NCBI GenBank assembly: GCA_948468595.1
Contig: CAOKIU010000013.1
Coordinates: forward strand, 1-44,557
DNA from: an uncultured Christensenella sp.
GTDB lineage: Bacteria; Bacillota; Clostridia; Christensenellales; UBA1750
Length of the DNA stretch: 44,557 bases
Reading direction: 5' to 3'
This document shows positions 34,185 through 44,557 of the stretch, in pieces (position 1 is the stretch's first letter; each line of letters starts with the position of its first letter). The translations under genes were made by a program, and so were the position numbers. The notes under the pieces are model-generated. The model searched no databases, had not been told where the DNA came from, and saw nothing but the letters and a program-made list of their open reading frames with translations.

Positions 34185-36140
34185 ATGAGCACGTATAACG
34201 CGGGGGATTTGCAGGTGCTAAAGGGCTTGGACGCGGTCAGGATGCGCCCGGGCATGTATATTGGCACCACGGGGTCCAGGGGGCTGCACCACCTGCTTTG
34301 GGAAATTGTGGACAACTCCATAGACGAAGCGGCCAATGGCTACGGCGATACCGTGCGCGTGACGCTTCACAAGGATGGCAGCGCCTCGGTGGAGGACAAC
34401 GGCCGCGGCATTCCGGTGGATACGCATCCGACGCTGGGCATTTCGGGGGTGGAGGTGGTTTACACCCAGCTGCACGCGGGCGGCAAGTTCTCCGGGAAGA
34501 ACTACGCCTACTCCGGCGGCCTACACGGCGTGGGCGCCTCGGTGGTCAACGCGCTCTCGGAATGGCTGGTGTGCGAGGTCTATGCAAATTACACCGTCTA
34601 CCGGCAGGAATTCGCCTCGGTTTGGGACGAAAAAGAGGGCAAGATCATCTCCGGAAAGCCCATGACGCCGCTGAAAAAGATGGGAAACACGCGCAAAAAG
34701 GGGAACAAGACCACCTTTCTGCCCGATAAGCGCGTCTTTGAGGACGTGGAGTTCCACCATGAGACAGTGTCCCGCCGCCTGCGCGAGCTGGCGTATTTAA
34801 ACAAAGGCATTCGCATCGTGCTTACGGACGAGCGCCTCACCGGCGATGGGCGGGAAACCGTCTACTGTTACGAGGGCGGCATTGTGGACTACGTTCGGTA
34901 TTTAAACGCGGAAAAGGACCCGCTGACCCCGGAGATCATCTCCCTGGAGGGCGGAAGGGACGACTTCTTCTTTCGCTGTGCCTTTCAATTGACCGACGGC
35001 TATACCGAGAACATGTTCTCCTACGTAAACTCCATCCCCACGGGGGAGGGCGGAACGCACGAGACGGGCTTTAAGGCCGCCTACACCAGGGCCATGAACG
35101 AATACGCAAGGCGGGTGGGCATTCTCAAGGAAAAGGACGCCAATTTGACCGGCGAGGATTACCGCGAGGGCATGACGGCGGTGCTGGCCTGCTATGTAAA
35201 GAACCCGCAGTTTGAGGGACAGACCAAGGGCAGGCTGGGCAACAGCGAGGTGCGCCCGCTCATCGAGGGGCTGGTCTACGACCAACTCTCGCTGTATTTG
35301 GAGCACCTGGACCACCAAGAGACCGCGGCAAAGCTGATGGAGAAGGCGTGCGCCGCGGCGCAGGTGCGCGAGGCGGCAAGGAAAGCCAAGGACATCGCGC
35401 GGCAAAAGTCGTCCCTGGAGGCCGCGCCGCTGGTGGGCAAGCTCTCCTCCTGCACGGGCAGGCGCCCGGAGGAAAACGAGCTGTTCATCGTGGAGGGGGA
35501 CTCGGCGGGAGGCTCTGCCAAGCAGGGGCGCGACCGCAGGTTCCAGGCCATTTTGCCCCTGCGCGGAAAGCCGCTGAACGCGGAGAAAAAGCGCTTGGAC
35601 CAGGTGCTGATGAACGAGGAATTCCGCTCGCTGATCACGGCGCTGGGCACCGGAATCGGCGAGGAATTCAAGCTCTCGGCCTTAAAGTATCACCGCATCA
35701 TCATCCTGGCCGACGCCGACCAGGACGGCGCGCACATCCGCGCCATTTTGCTGACCTTCTTTTACCGGTACATGAAGGAGCTGGTGCTAAATGGGCACGT
35801 CTTTATCGGCACGCCACCGCTGTACCTGGTCAAAAAAGGGCAGATGAGCGAGTACGTCTACGACGACAAGGCGCTGCCCGCGGCCGTCAAGCGCATGGGC
35901 AAGGGCTACGCCATTCAGCGCTACAAGGGGTTGGGCGAAATGAACCCCGAGCAGCTTTGGGATACCACCATGAACCCCGCGCACCGCACCTTGGTGCAGG
36001 TGACGCTGGAGGACGCGGCGCAGGCCGAGCGGATGGTGACGGTGCTGATGGGCGACAAGGTGGAGCCGCGCCGCCTCTACATCAGCGACCACGCCAACTT
36101 CAACAAGGTAGATCAATTCGAAGGGTGGGTGAAAGGGTAA
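34185..36140 (+). CDS. parE: Type IIA topoisomerase subunit B (ParE/GyrB family)
   Basis: This 651-residue ATPase subunit drives DNA strand passage. The GHKL ATP site includes EIVDNSIDEAANGYG, EDNGRGIPVDTHP and GGLHGVGASVVNALS. The TOPRIM metal site is EGDSAGGSAK from Glu437 and DADQDGAHIR from Asp510. The C-terminal YKGLGEMNPEQLW is the usual ending. The gene is directly joined to the A subunit. Since dnaA, dnaN and recF are not present, I favour a topoisomerase IV pair or second gyrase-like set over the origin gyrase; sequence alone does not settle this. GGAGGATGAGGA precedes the start. Confidence 0.85.
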   Translation: MSTYNAGDLQVLKGLDAVRMRPGMYIGTTGSRGLHHLLWEIVDNSIDEAANGYGDTVRVTLHKDGSASVEDNGRGIPVDTHPTLGISGVEVVYTQLHAGGKFSGKNYAYSGGLHGVGASVVNALSEWLVCEVYANYTVYRQEFASVWDEKEGKIISGKPMTPLKKMGNTRKKGNKTTFLPDKRVFEDVEFHHETVSRRLRELAYLNKGIRIVLTDERLTGDGRETVYCYEGGIVDYVRYLNAEKDPLTPEIISLEGGRDDFFFRCAFQLTDGYTENMFSYVNSIPTGEGGTHETGFKAAYTRAMNEYARRVGILKEKDANLTGEDYREGMTAVLACYVKNPQFEGQTKGRLGNSEVRPLIEGLVYDQLSLYLEHLDHQETAAKLMEKACAAAQVREAARKAKDIARQKSSLEAAPLVGKLSSCTGRRPEENELFIVEGDSAGGSAKQGRDRRFQAILPLRGKPLNAEKKRLDQVLMNEEFRSLITALGTGIGEEFKLSALKYHRIIILADADQDGAHIRAILLTFFYRYMKELVLNGHVFIGTPPLYLVKKGQMSEYVYDDKALPAAVKRMGKGYAIQRYKGLGEMNPEQLWDTTMNPAHRTLVQVTLEDAAQAERMVTVLMGDKVEPRRLYISDHANFNKVDQFEGWVKG

Positions 36141-38570
<2,430 letters not shown>

Positions 38571-38573
38571 CAG

Positions 38574-39272
38574 ATGGAAATGGATCGCTTTTTTGCGCGG
38601 CCCATCCCGGAGGGGAGCGGCGCGGCCGAGGGATTTGTCGTGCCGGAGGCCGTGGAGTGCGGTGAGGCGCTTGTGGACATCACCGACTGCCACCCGCGCA
38701 TTTTCTATGAAGCTAGCTATGCCAAGGCGGGCATCGCCGGCGCGCCGGTGCGTTGCCTGGTGCGCAGCGGCGTGTACGAAAGGCTGTTGGCGGCGCTGGA
38801 AATGCTGCCGGAAGAATACGCCTTCCTGATCTACGACACCTTGCGGCCGCTGGAGGTCCAGCGCGCGCTGTACGAAGAGTACCGGGCGCGGCTGCGGGCG
38901 GAGCACCCCGAGCTTTCTGAAGAGGAGCTGGAGGAGCGGACGGACGAGTTTGTGGCGCGGCCCACCAGGGATGTGCTGCGCCCCTCCTCGCATCAGACGG
39001 GCGGCGCGGTGGACTTGACGCTGCTCAAGGACGGCGTGGAGCTGGACATGGGGACGGGGTTTGACGAATTCGCGCCCGTCGCCCACGCGGCGCACTTTGA
39101 AGCGCCGGGCATGGATCAGGCGGTGCGGGACAACCGGCGCCTGCTGCACAACGTGATGCGGGAAGCCGGCTTTACCCACTACGAAGGGGAATGGTGGCAC
39201 TTTGACTTTGGCGACCGGCAGTGGGCGGCGTGCAATCGCTGCGCGCCCCGGTACGCCCTGATCGAAGCATAG
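38574..39272 (+). CDS. D-Ala-D-Ala dipeptidase (VanX/DdpX family, M15D)
   Basis: This 232-residue zinc enzyme cleaves free D-alanyl-D-alanine. The zinc ligands and catalytic residues fit SSHQTGGAVDLTL (His and Asp, near residues 142-154) and GEWWHFDFGD (Glu and His, near 203-212). Positive-strand spacing is tight: three bases after the parC stop, behind GGGAGG. Because there is no vanH, vanA or vanRS in the window, glycopeptide resistance is not implied; turnover or recycling of cell-wall dipeptide is more likely. No signal peptide is evident, so it is cytoplasmic. Confidence 0.9.
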   Translation: MEMDRFFARPIPEGSGAAEGFVVPEAVECGEALVDITDCHPRIFYEASYAKAGIAGAPVRCLVRSGVYERLLAALEMLPEEYAFLIYDTLRPLEVQRALYEEYRARLRAEHPELSEEELEERTDEFVARPTRDVLRPSSHQTGGAVDLTLLKDGVELDMGTGFDEFAPVAHAAHFEAPGMDQAVRDNRRLLHNVMREAGFTHYEGEWWHFDFGDRQWAACNRCAPRYALIEA

Positions 39273-39307
39273 GATGGCAAAAGGCATAATTACACACAGC
39301 TATACAG

Positions 39308-39355
39308 GCAAGATTGCAATCCAAGGTGGATTTGGATGCAGTCTTGCATTTTTTA
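39308..39355 (+). terminator. Intrinsic terminator of the parE-parC-dipeptidase unit
   Basis: A long hairpin pairs GCAAGA/TCTTGC, TGCA/TGCA and ATCCAA/TTGGAT around a short loop, with minor mismatches, followed by ATTTTTT. It lies 36 bases after the dipeptidase stop. Confidence 0.85.
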
Positions 39356-39833
39356 TGCGAATGGACTGCAAAATTGCCGGTTTAGGACTGAAAAGCAAAT
39401 TTTGCAGCGAGTGGAAAAAGCAAATGAAAAATGACGAACAGAAGGAGAGCTGTTGCGAAAATTTCGCGGTTTATCCGGAGAACAGGCAGCGAAAATGGGG
39501 AGATGTGATGGAAAATGATGTGTGTTCATCAAAGCGCGCGCAATTGGACGGCGGGGAGAGATTGCACCCGGAAGAATTTTTCGGTTGCAAATGGATGAAA
39601 TTTGTGGTAAGGTATGCATTGTATTGAAACAGTCCGTTAACACGGGCGAACGGTTCGGCCGGGCCGGATTGGGAAAGCCGTTTCGTGGCGGGCGCCCATT
39701 CGCTTGCGCGGCGGCGTCTTGGCCGGAAAAGAAGAGGATGTATGCGTCCGAGATTGGCGTGTGGGGCGGATGTCCCACGGCGTCTTTTGCATATATAGCA
39801 AACATCGGAAATTACTTTGAGGAGGAACGACTA
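39356..39833. other. Long leader region before the oligopeptide transporter operon
   Basis: No gene is supported in these 478 bases; the open frame that runs into the transporter gene from 39522 has no ribosome site and normal signal-peptide sequence begins only at 39834. The region contains an inverted repeat TTTGC-ATATATA-GCAAA (39786-39802) and a hairpin around 39758-39781. I could not fix a promoter, and no known riboswitch pattern was recognised. Confidence 0.45.
39786..39802. promoter_or_regulatory. Palindrome upstream of the oligopeptide-binding gene
   Basis: TTTGC and GCAAA flank the AT-only centre ATATATA, 31 bases before the start codon and just ahead of the ribosome site. It could be an operator. 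No regulator gene is adjacent. Confidence 0.35.
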
Positions 39834-41774
39834 ATGAAGAAGCTACTTGCTGTGGTCCTTTGTTTAGCCATGGCGCTGTCGCTGGTTGCGTGCTCCGGCA
39901 CGCCCAAAGAGTCGGTTCAGCCCACCCAGAGCGCAGGCGGCGACGTCGCGCCCGGAGAGGTGGAGACCCCGGCGCCGGCAGACTCCGGCGAGCCGATGGT
40001 CTATACCGACCTTTACGTGTCCGAGGTGACGACGCTCAACTATCTGATCGCCTCGCAGCAGTGGGATCAGGCCGCGGCGGCCAACGTCATTGATTCCCTG
40101 GTGGAAAACGATCCCTATGGCAACATCATCCCCGGCCTTGCCGAGACCTGGGAGAATTCCGAGGACGGCCTGAAGTGGACGTTCCACCTGCGCCAGGGCG
40201 TTAAGTGGTACGACTATCAGGGCAACGAAGTGGCGGAAGTGACCGCCCAGGACTTTGTGGACGCGCTCAGGTACGTCATGACCGCGGAAAACGAGTCCCT
40301 GACCTACAGCCAGACCGCCTGCGTGAAGAATGCGGAGGCCTTCTACAACAAGGAGATCACCGACTTTAACGAGGTCGGCGTCAAGGCGCTGGATACCTAC
40401 ACCGTTGAATACACCCTGGAGCAGCCCACGCCCTATTTCCTGTCGGGTCTGACCTATACGCCTTGGTTCCCGGCCTACGGTCCGTTGCTGGAGGAGCTCA
40501 AGAAGGACTTTGGTACCTCCAATGACAAGCTGTACTACTGCGGCGCTTACATTCTTTCGGAATATGAGCCCCAGGGCCACCATCGCTATATCAAGAACGT
40601 CAACAACTGGGATGCGGACAAGATCTATATCGACGAGATCTACCGCATGTACAATGCCGAAGCGGGCACCCTGGGCCCGAACATGGTGCTGCGCGGCGAG
40701 ATCGACTACTCCGACATCAGCACCGACATCGTGGACGACTGGAAGGCCAACAACCCGGAATATCTCTCCAAGAAGCGTCTGGATTCCATGTGGTCCTACT
40801 TCTACTGCTTTAACTTCAATCCCACCTATGACGCCGCCTACAAGCCGGAAGACTGGCTCAAGGCCGTCAACAATGAGAACTTCCGTCACTCCATTATGAG
40901 CGCGTTCGACCGCGCCTACTCCATCCGCGCCCATGAGCCGGACGATCCCGAGTCCATCATGCAGAGCACCATCACGCCCGCGGCCTTCTGCTCCGACGGC
41001 ACGACGGACTTTGCGGCGCTGCCGGTTTTCCAGGACAACAGCGACCTCTTCTTTAACAAGGACAAGGCGCTGGAGTACAAGACCGCTGCGATGGAGGAGC
41101 TGAGCGCGCAGGGCGTAACCTTCCCCATCCAGGTCGTGATCACCTACAAGAGCGGCGACAGCGACTGGGAGAACGAGTGCATCCTGGTCAAGCAGCATCT
41201 TGAGGGCGTGCTGGGCACCGATTACATCAACTGCGAGCTGTGGGCCGGCCCCTCGGAGAACTTCCTGTCCGAAACCCGCAGGGCGGGCAAGTACAGCTTC
41301 ATGCGCTGCAACTGGGGCGCGGACTACATCGACCCGCAGACCTGGACCGATCCCTTTGACGGCAAGGATAACCTCGATCCCGATACCGGCATCTGCATCG
41401 GCAACTCCTACAACCGCATGGACGCCATCCTCTACGATGAGGCGAAGATCGCGGCCTATCCCGAGACGGCGGCGACCCTGAAGGCATACTACGACAAGGT
41501 CAACGAGGCCAAGGCCGAGGTGCTGGACATGGCCAAGAGATACCAGCTCTTTGCCGAGGCGGAGGATATTCTCATCGAGCATGCGCTGGTGATTCCCTAT
41601 TACATCTCTCCCTCTACCTACGTGGCCACCAAGATCAACGTCTTTGAGGGCCAGTACAGCCCGTCGGGCGTTTCTACCAACCGGTTCAAGGGCCAGAAGG
41701 TGGAAGACCACTTCATCACCATGGACGAGTTCACGCAGAACTTCGAGGCGTGGCAGGCGGCCATGAACAAGTAA
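39834..41774 (+). CDS. oppA: Oligopeptide-binding lipoprotein of ABC transporter (family 5)
   Basis: This 646-residue protein captures peptides outside the cell and hands them to the permeases encoded next. The signal peptide ends in the lipobox LVAC with Cys20 as the lipid-anchored residue. A Pro/Ser/Thr-rich linker (about 22-52) precedes the SBP_bac_5 domain, with IIPGLAETWENSEDGLKWTF and LRQGVKW typical of the family. It starts behind GAGGAGGAAC. A 66-base hairpin after it separates it from the permease genes. It could equally serve dipeptides, nickel-like cargo or other solutes, since family 5 is broad. Confidence 0.9.
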   Translation: MKKLLAVVLCLAMALSLVACSGTPKESVQPTQSAGGDVAPGEVETPAPADSGEPMVYTDLYVSEVTTLNYLIASQQWDQAAAANVIDSLVENDPYGNIIPGLAETWENSEDGLKWTFHLRQGVKWYDYQGNEVAEVTAQDFVDALRYVMTAENESLTYSQTACVKNAEAFYNKEITDFNEVGVKALDTYTVEYTLEQPTPYFLSGLTYTPWFPAYGPLLEELKKDFGTSNDKLYYCGAYILSEYEPQGHHRYIKNVNNWDADKIYIDEIYRMYNAEAGTLGPNMVLRGEIDYSDISTDIVDDWKANNPEYLSKKRLDSMWSYFYCFNFNPTYDAAYKPEDWLKAVNNENFRHSIMSAFDRAYSIRAHEPDDPESIMQSTITPAAFCSDGTTDFAALPVFQDNSDLFFNKDKALEYKTAAMEELSAQGVTFPIQVVITYKSGDSDWENECILVKQHLEGVLGTDYINCELWAGPSENFLSETRRAGKYSFMRCNWGADYIDPQTWTDPFDGKDNLDPDTGICIGNSYNRMDAILYDEAKIAAYPETAATLKAYYDKVNEAKAEVLDMAKRYQLFAEAEDILIEHALVIPYYISPSTYVATKINVFEGQYSPSGVSTNRFKGQKVEDHFITMDEFTQNFEAWQAAMNK

Positions 41775-41789
41775 GACCCGTCCTTTGGA

Positions 41790-41855
41790 CGAAACAGGTG
41801 CGCAAAGAACCCCCAGACTACGGCGCGGGGGTTCCTTGCGCAATCTCCTGTTTCG
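41790..41855 (+). terminator. Three-part hairpin between oppA and oppB
   Basis: Three stacked stems share one axis: CGAAACAGG/CCTGTTTCG, GCGCAA/TTGCGC and GAACCCCC/GGGGGTTC, with small bulges and a 12-base loop. No strong T-tract follows, so it probably acts as a partial terminator or an mRNA-stabilising end that keeps the binding protein more abundant than the permeases. Confidence 0.7.
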
Positions 41856-41941
41856 CACTTTTATAGGGTTCATGCAAAAAACGGCGGTGCGCGTCGCTGA
41901 AAAAAGCGCATCCCCCATCAAGGAAAAAAGGGGCTGACAGT

Positions 41942-42886
41942 ATGCTCAAGTATCTTGCCAAGCGGTTGGGGCGCTCGTTCATCACTCTGCTCATCATCCT
42001 GACCATCGTATTTGTTCTGATGCGCCAAATGCCGATTGAGGGCTATTTCCCAAACTATGATAAAATGACGAAGGAACAGATTCAGAACGGTCTGGAAATA
42101 ATGGGTATGGATAAGCCCATGCCGGTGCAGGTGCTTAATTTTCTGCGGGATCTGTTTTTTAAGGGCGACTTAGGGACCTCGAGGCTGTACCGCAACAACG
42201 TGCCGGTCACCGAGGTCTTGGCGCCGAAGCTGCCCGTATCCATCAAGCTGGGATCGCTGGCGCTGATTGTGGCGCTGCTGGTGGGCATCCCCATGGGCAC
42301 GCTGATGGCCAAATACAAGGGAAAACTCTTTGACCACATCGGAACGGGATTTATCGTCTTTATCCAGGCGGTGCCTGCGGCGGTATACTATTTGTTCATC
42401 CAGCTCTACGGCACCGAACTTCTGGGCATTAAGTTGATTTTCGACATTAACGATTGGCGGTCTTGGATTCTGCCGGTATTCTCCATGTCGCTGGGAAACA
42501 TCGCCTATTACGCGATGTGGCTCAGGCGCTACATGGTGGATGAGAGCAATAAGGACTACGTGCAATTGGCCAAGATCAAGGGCGTATCCAAGAACAAGAT
42601 CATGTTCCAGCACGTGTTCCGCAACGCCTTTGTGCCCATGGCGCAGTATATCCCCACCTCCTTCCTCAACACGGTGGTGGGTTCCATCTACATCGAGTCG
42701 CTCTACTCCATCCCCGGCATGGGCGGACTGCTGGTGGACGTGGTGAAAAAGCAGGATAACAACATGGTGCAAGGCATCGTTCTGGTCTTTGCCTGTGTGG
42801 GCGTGGTCGGGTTGATCTTTGGCGACCTTTTGATGGTGCTGCTCGACCCGCGCATCAGCTTTGCATCGAAAGGAGGGAGCCGCTAA
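41942..42886 (+). CDS. oppB: Oligopeptide ABC transporter permease, OppB type
   Basis: This 314-residue permease has six predicted membrane segments; the first is LGRSFITLLIILTIVFVLM near residues 9-27. The cytoplasmic coupling loop that touches the ATPase is KDYVQLAKIKGVSKNKIMFQHVFRNAF in pieces (about 200-226). The end SIPGMGGLLVDVV is typical of OppB and DppB. The stop TAA overlaps the next ATG by one base. The start lacks a strong Shine-Dalgarno, though AAGGGG lies at a fair distance. Confidence 0.92.
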   Translation: MLKYLAKRLGRSFITLLIILTIVFVLMRQMPIEGYFPNYDKMTKEQIQNGLEIMGMDKPMPVQVLNFLRDLFFKGDLGTSRLYRNNVPVTEVLAPKLPVSIKLGSLALIVALLVGIPMGTLMAKYKGKLFDHIGTGFIVFIQAVPAAVYYLFIQLYGTELLGIKLIFDINDWRSWILPVFSMSLGNIAYYAMWLRRYMVDESNKDYVQLAKIKGVSKNKIMFQHVFRNAFVPMAQYIPTSFLNTVVGSIYIESLYSIPGMGGLLVDVVKKQDNNMVQGIVLVFACVGVVGLIFGDLLMVLLDPRISFASKGGSR

Positions 42887-43890
42887 TGGGCCTGATTAAG
42901 CATCCCAAGCTGGAGCAGATCGAGCAGGACTGCACCCGCAACCTAAAGGCCGCCCTGGGCGACAATGAGGCGTTTTCCTTTGCCCAGTTCAACGAGCAGG
43001 AGGTCGAGCGGACGGGTTTTTCCGATTACTCGTACTGGGGAAGCACGCTGCGCGCGTTCTGCAAGAACAAGGTGGCGCTCTTCCTGGTGTTCGTGGTGCT
43101 GGCGATTCTGTGCTTTACGTTTATTCAGCCCTACCTGCCCGGGCAGTTTGACGCTTTTGTCGTCAACAACAACCCGGATACTGGGATTCCGCTGCGCAAT
43201 CAACAGCCCGATTCCGTCCATTGGCTGGGCACCAACTCCATCGGCCAGGACCTGTGGTCCAGGCTTTGGCAGGGCACGCGCACCTCGCTGCTCATCGGCA
43301 TCGCCGTTGCGGGCATTGAGGCCCTGGTGGGCATCAGCATAGGCGTGCTGTGGGGCTATGTGCGCAAGCTGGATTTCGTGTTTACCGAGCTATACAACAT
43401 CTTGGACAACATTCCCTCCACAATTGTGCTCATTCTGGTTTCCTACATCCTCAAGCCCGGCGTGAGCACCATCATCATCGCCATGTCGCTGACGGGTTGG
43501 ATCGGCATGGCCAGGTTCATCCGCAACCAGATCATCATCATCAGGGACCGTGAGTACAACTTGGCTTCCCGGTGCTTGGGTACGCCGGTATACCGCATCA
43601 TCTTGCGGAACCTGCTGCCTTACCTTGTGTCGGTGGTGATGCTGCGCATGGCGCTTTCCATCCCCGCGGCCATCGGCTCGGAGGTGTTCCTCACCTACAT
43701 CGGCCTGGGGCTGCCGGCGACCATTCCCTCCTTGGGCAACCTGATCAACGAGGGACGCACGCTGATGATGAGTCCCAACCTGCGCTATCAGCTGATTTAT
43801 CCCACCATCATCCTATCCATCGTCACCATTTCCTTCTACGTCGTGGGCAACGCGTTCTCGGACGCCGCGGACCCCAAGAACCATCGATAA
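42886..43890 (+). CDS. oppC: Oligopeptide ABC transporter permease, OppC type
   Basis: This 334-residue permease has an N-terminal cytoplasmic tail of about 60 residues, a first membrane segment (about 63-83) and five more in the C-terminal half. LGTNSIGQDLWSRLWQGTRTSLLIG and the coupling loop EYNLASRCLGTPVYRIILRNLLP, given in parts, are family hallmarks. The tail LLPYLVSVVMLRMALSIPAA follows. GGAGGGAG within oppB precedes the start, and the genes overlap by one base. Confidence 0.93.
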   Translation: MGLIKHPKLEQIEQDCTRNLKAALGDNEAFSFAQFNEQEVERTGFSDYSYWGSTLRAFCKNKVALFLVFVVLAILCFTFIQPYLPGQFDAFVVNNNPDTGIPLRNQQPDSVHWLGTNSIGQDLWSRLWQGTRTSLLIGIAVAGIEALVGISIGVLWGYVRKLDFVFTELYNILDNIPSTIVLILVSYILKPGVSTIIIAMSLTGWIGMARFIRNQIIIIRDREYNLASRCLGTPVYRIILRNLLPYLVSVVMLRMALSIPAAIGSEVFLTYIGLGLPATIPSLGNLINEGRTLMMSPNLRYQLIYPTIILSIVTISFYVVGNAFSDAADPKNHR

Positions 43891-43906
43891 GGAGGCGCGC
43901 GGCATC

Positions 43907-44542
43907 ATGAGTGAAAAGAGACCCATCCTTTGCATTGACGATTTGAACGTGCGCTTCAGCCTGCGCGGGCGGGTGCTGCACGCCATCCGCGGCCTCTCCC
44001 TGGAGGTTTTTGAGGGGGAGAGCCTGGCCATTGTGGGTGAATCGGGATGCGGCAAGTCGGTGCTCAACAAAAACTTGATCGGCCTGCTGGACTCCAATGG
44101 CTATATTGAAAGCGGAAGCATCCGCTATTACGGCATGAAGAGCGATCCCGCGCGACCGGAGCTCTACGGCAAGGACGAAAACGGGGAGTATGCCGACCTT
44201 GCCAAGTTTAAGCGCGAAAAGGACTGGCTGCGCGTGCGCGGCCGGGAGATCTGCATGATTTTGCAGGACCCCATGACGAGCTTGAACCCGCTTAAGACCA
44301 TCGGGGCGCAGATCGGCGAGGCGATCCGGCTGCACCAGGGCCTGCGGGGGAAGGAGCTTAAAGAAGCGGTGCTCTCCATCATGCGCGACGTGCGCATTGA
44401 CGATGCGGAGAGGCGCTATAAGCAGTATCCGCATGAATTCTCCGGCGGCATGCGCCAGCGCGTGGTCATCGCCATTGCCATTGCGTGCAAGCCGAAGATC
44501 CTCATCTGCGACGAACCGACCACGGCCCTTGATGTGACGATT
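43907..44542 (+). CDS. oppD: Oligopeptide ABC transporter ATPase, OppD type, 3' end missing
   Basis: The 212 visible codons encode an ATPase that powers peptide uptake. Walker A is GESGCGKS (44-51), the Q-loop is LQDPMTSLNPL, the signature is SGGMRQRVVIAIA, and Walker B with the catalytic Glu reads ILICDEPTTALD. The genuine sequence stops at Ile212. The next codons would read RSEEH, but these come from Illumina adapter (44543-44557), where OppD proteins normally continue with QAQIL. About 110 residues are lost. AAGGAGG precedes the start, 16 bases after oppC. Confidence 0.93.
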
Positions 44543-44557
44543 AGATCGGAAGAGCAC
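44543..44557. other. Illumina TruSeq adapter remnant (not genomic)
   Basis: AGATCGGAAGAGCAC is the first 15 bases of the standard Illumina TruSeq read-through adapter. It begins exactly where the OppD reading frame leaves the family consensus and runs to the end of the window. Confidence 0.93.

Noticed and set aside
38574-39272. Vancomycin-resistance gene cluster
   Set aside because: Only the dipeptidase is present; no ligase, dehydrogenase or VanRS pair is in the window.
39864-41921. A 685-codon minus-strand ORF opposite oppA
   Set aside because: It is antisense to a certain lipoprotein gene and crosses the downstream hairpin; no family features.

Overview
This window looks like part of a chromosome contig from a strictly anaerobic, GC-rich member of the Clostridia (Bacillota). 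The evidence is a trimeric NADH-linked [FeFe]-hydrogenase, a rubrerythrin, a CIRCE-controlled groESL operon, a YabE-type G5/3D protein beside rsmA as in Bacillus, a MecA_N-type penicillin-binding protein and consensus sigma-A promoters. There is no rRNA, so a closer placement (for example Christensenellales-like) is a guess. No tRNA, CRISPR array, prophage or insertion sequence was seen. Both ends cut genes: a penicillin-binding protein on the left and an oligopeptide-transporter ATPase on the right. The last 15 bases on the right (44543-44557) are Illumina adapter, not genome.

Layout. 1-5.7 kb: a penicillin-binding protein diverging from a G5/3D cell-wall protein, then rsmA, rubrerythrin and a VOC protein. 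5.7-7.75 kb: groEL and groES on the minus strand behind a perfect CIRCE operator. 7.9-11.6 kb: dCMP deaminase with a membrane glycosyltransferase, gap, a 47-residue zinc ribbon, and a minus-strand protein with a duplicated CxxC/CxRH metal site. 11.7-21.1 kb: the hydrogenase region. 21.4-25.1 kb: a MacA/MacB-like export system. 25.1-29.3 kb: a gene-poor stretch, a small membrane protein, a MATE exporter, a GNAT acetyltransferase and pyrE. 29.3-34 kb: a GH106-like glycosidase and a xylulokinase-like kinase. 34-39.3 kb: a type IIA topoisomerase pair and a D-Ala-D-Ala dipeptidase. 39.8 kb to the end: an oligopeptide ABC transporter.

The most interesting block is 11.7-21.1 kb. The first half encodes a SPOR-domain membrane protein, a DRTGG protein, an RsbW-like ATPase, a HydS-type putative sensory [FeFe]-hydrogenase, a second DRTGG protein and a PHP-family phosphoesterase. 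After an AT-rich 236-bp gap carrying inverted repeats come the catalytic subunits HydC (NuoE-like), HydB (NuoF-like) and HydA, interleaved with a second small HATPase and a thioredoxin-like ferredoxin. I read this as a hydrogen- or redox-sensing module set next to the enzyme it probably monitors. The sensor keeps the four H-cluster cysteines but has alanine at the proton-relay position. The catalytic HydA has the opposite pattern in the same loop, keeping the first cysteine and having serine at the second.

Most genes sit in short operons with strong Shine-Dalgarno sequences and clear intrinsic terminators. Many long ORFs on opposite strands are GC-rich shadows and are left out.
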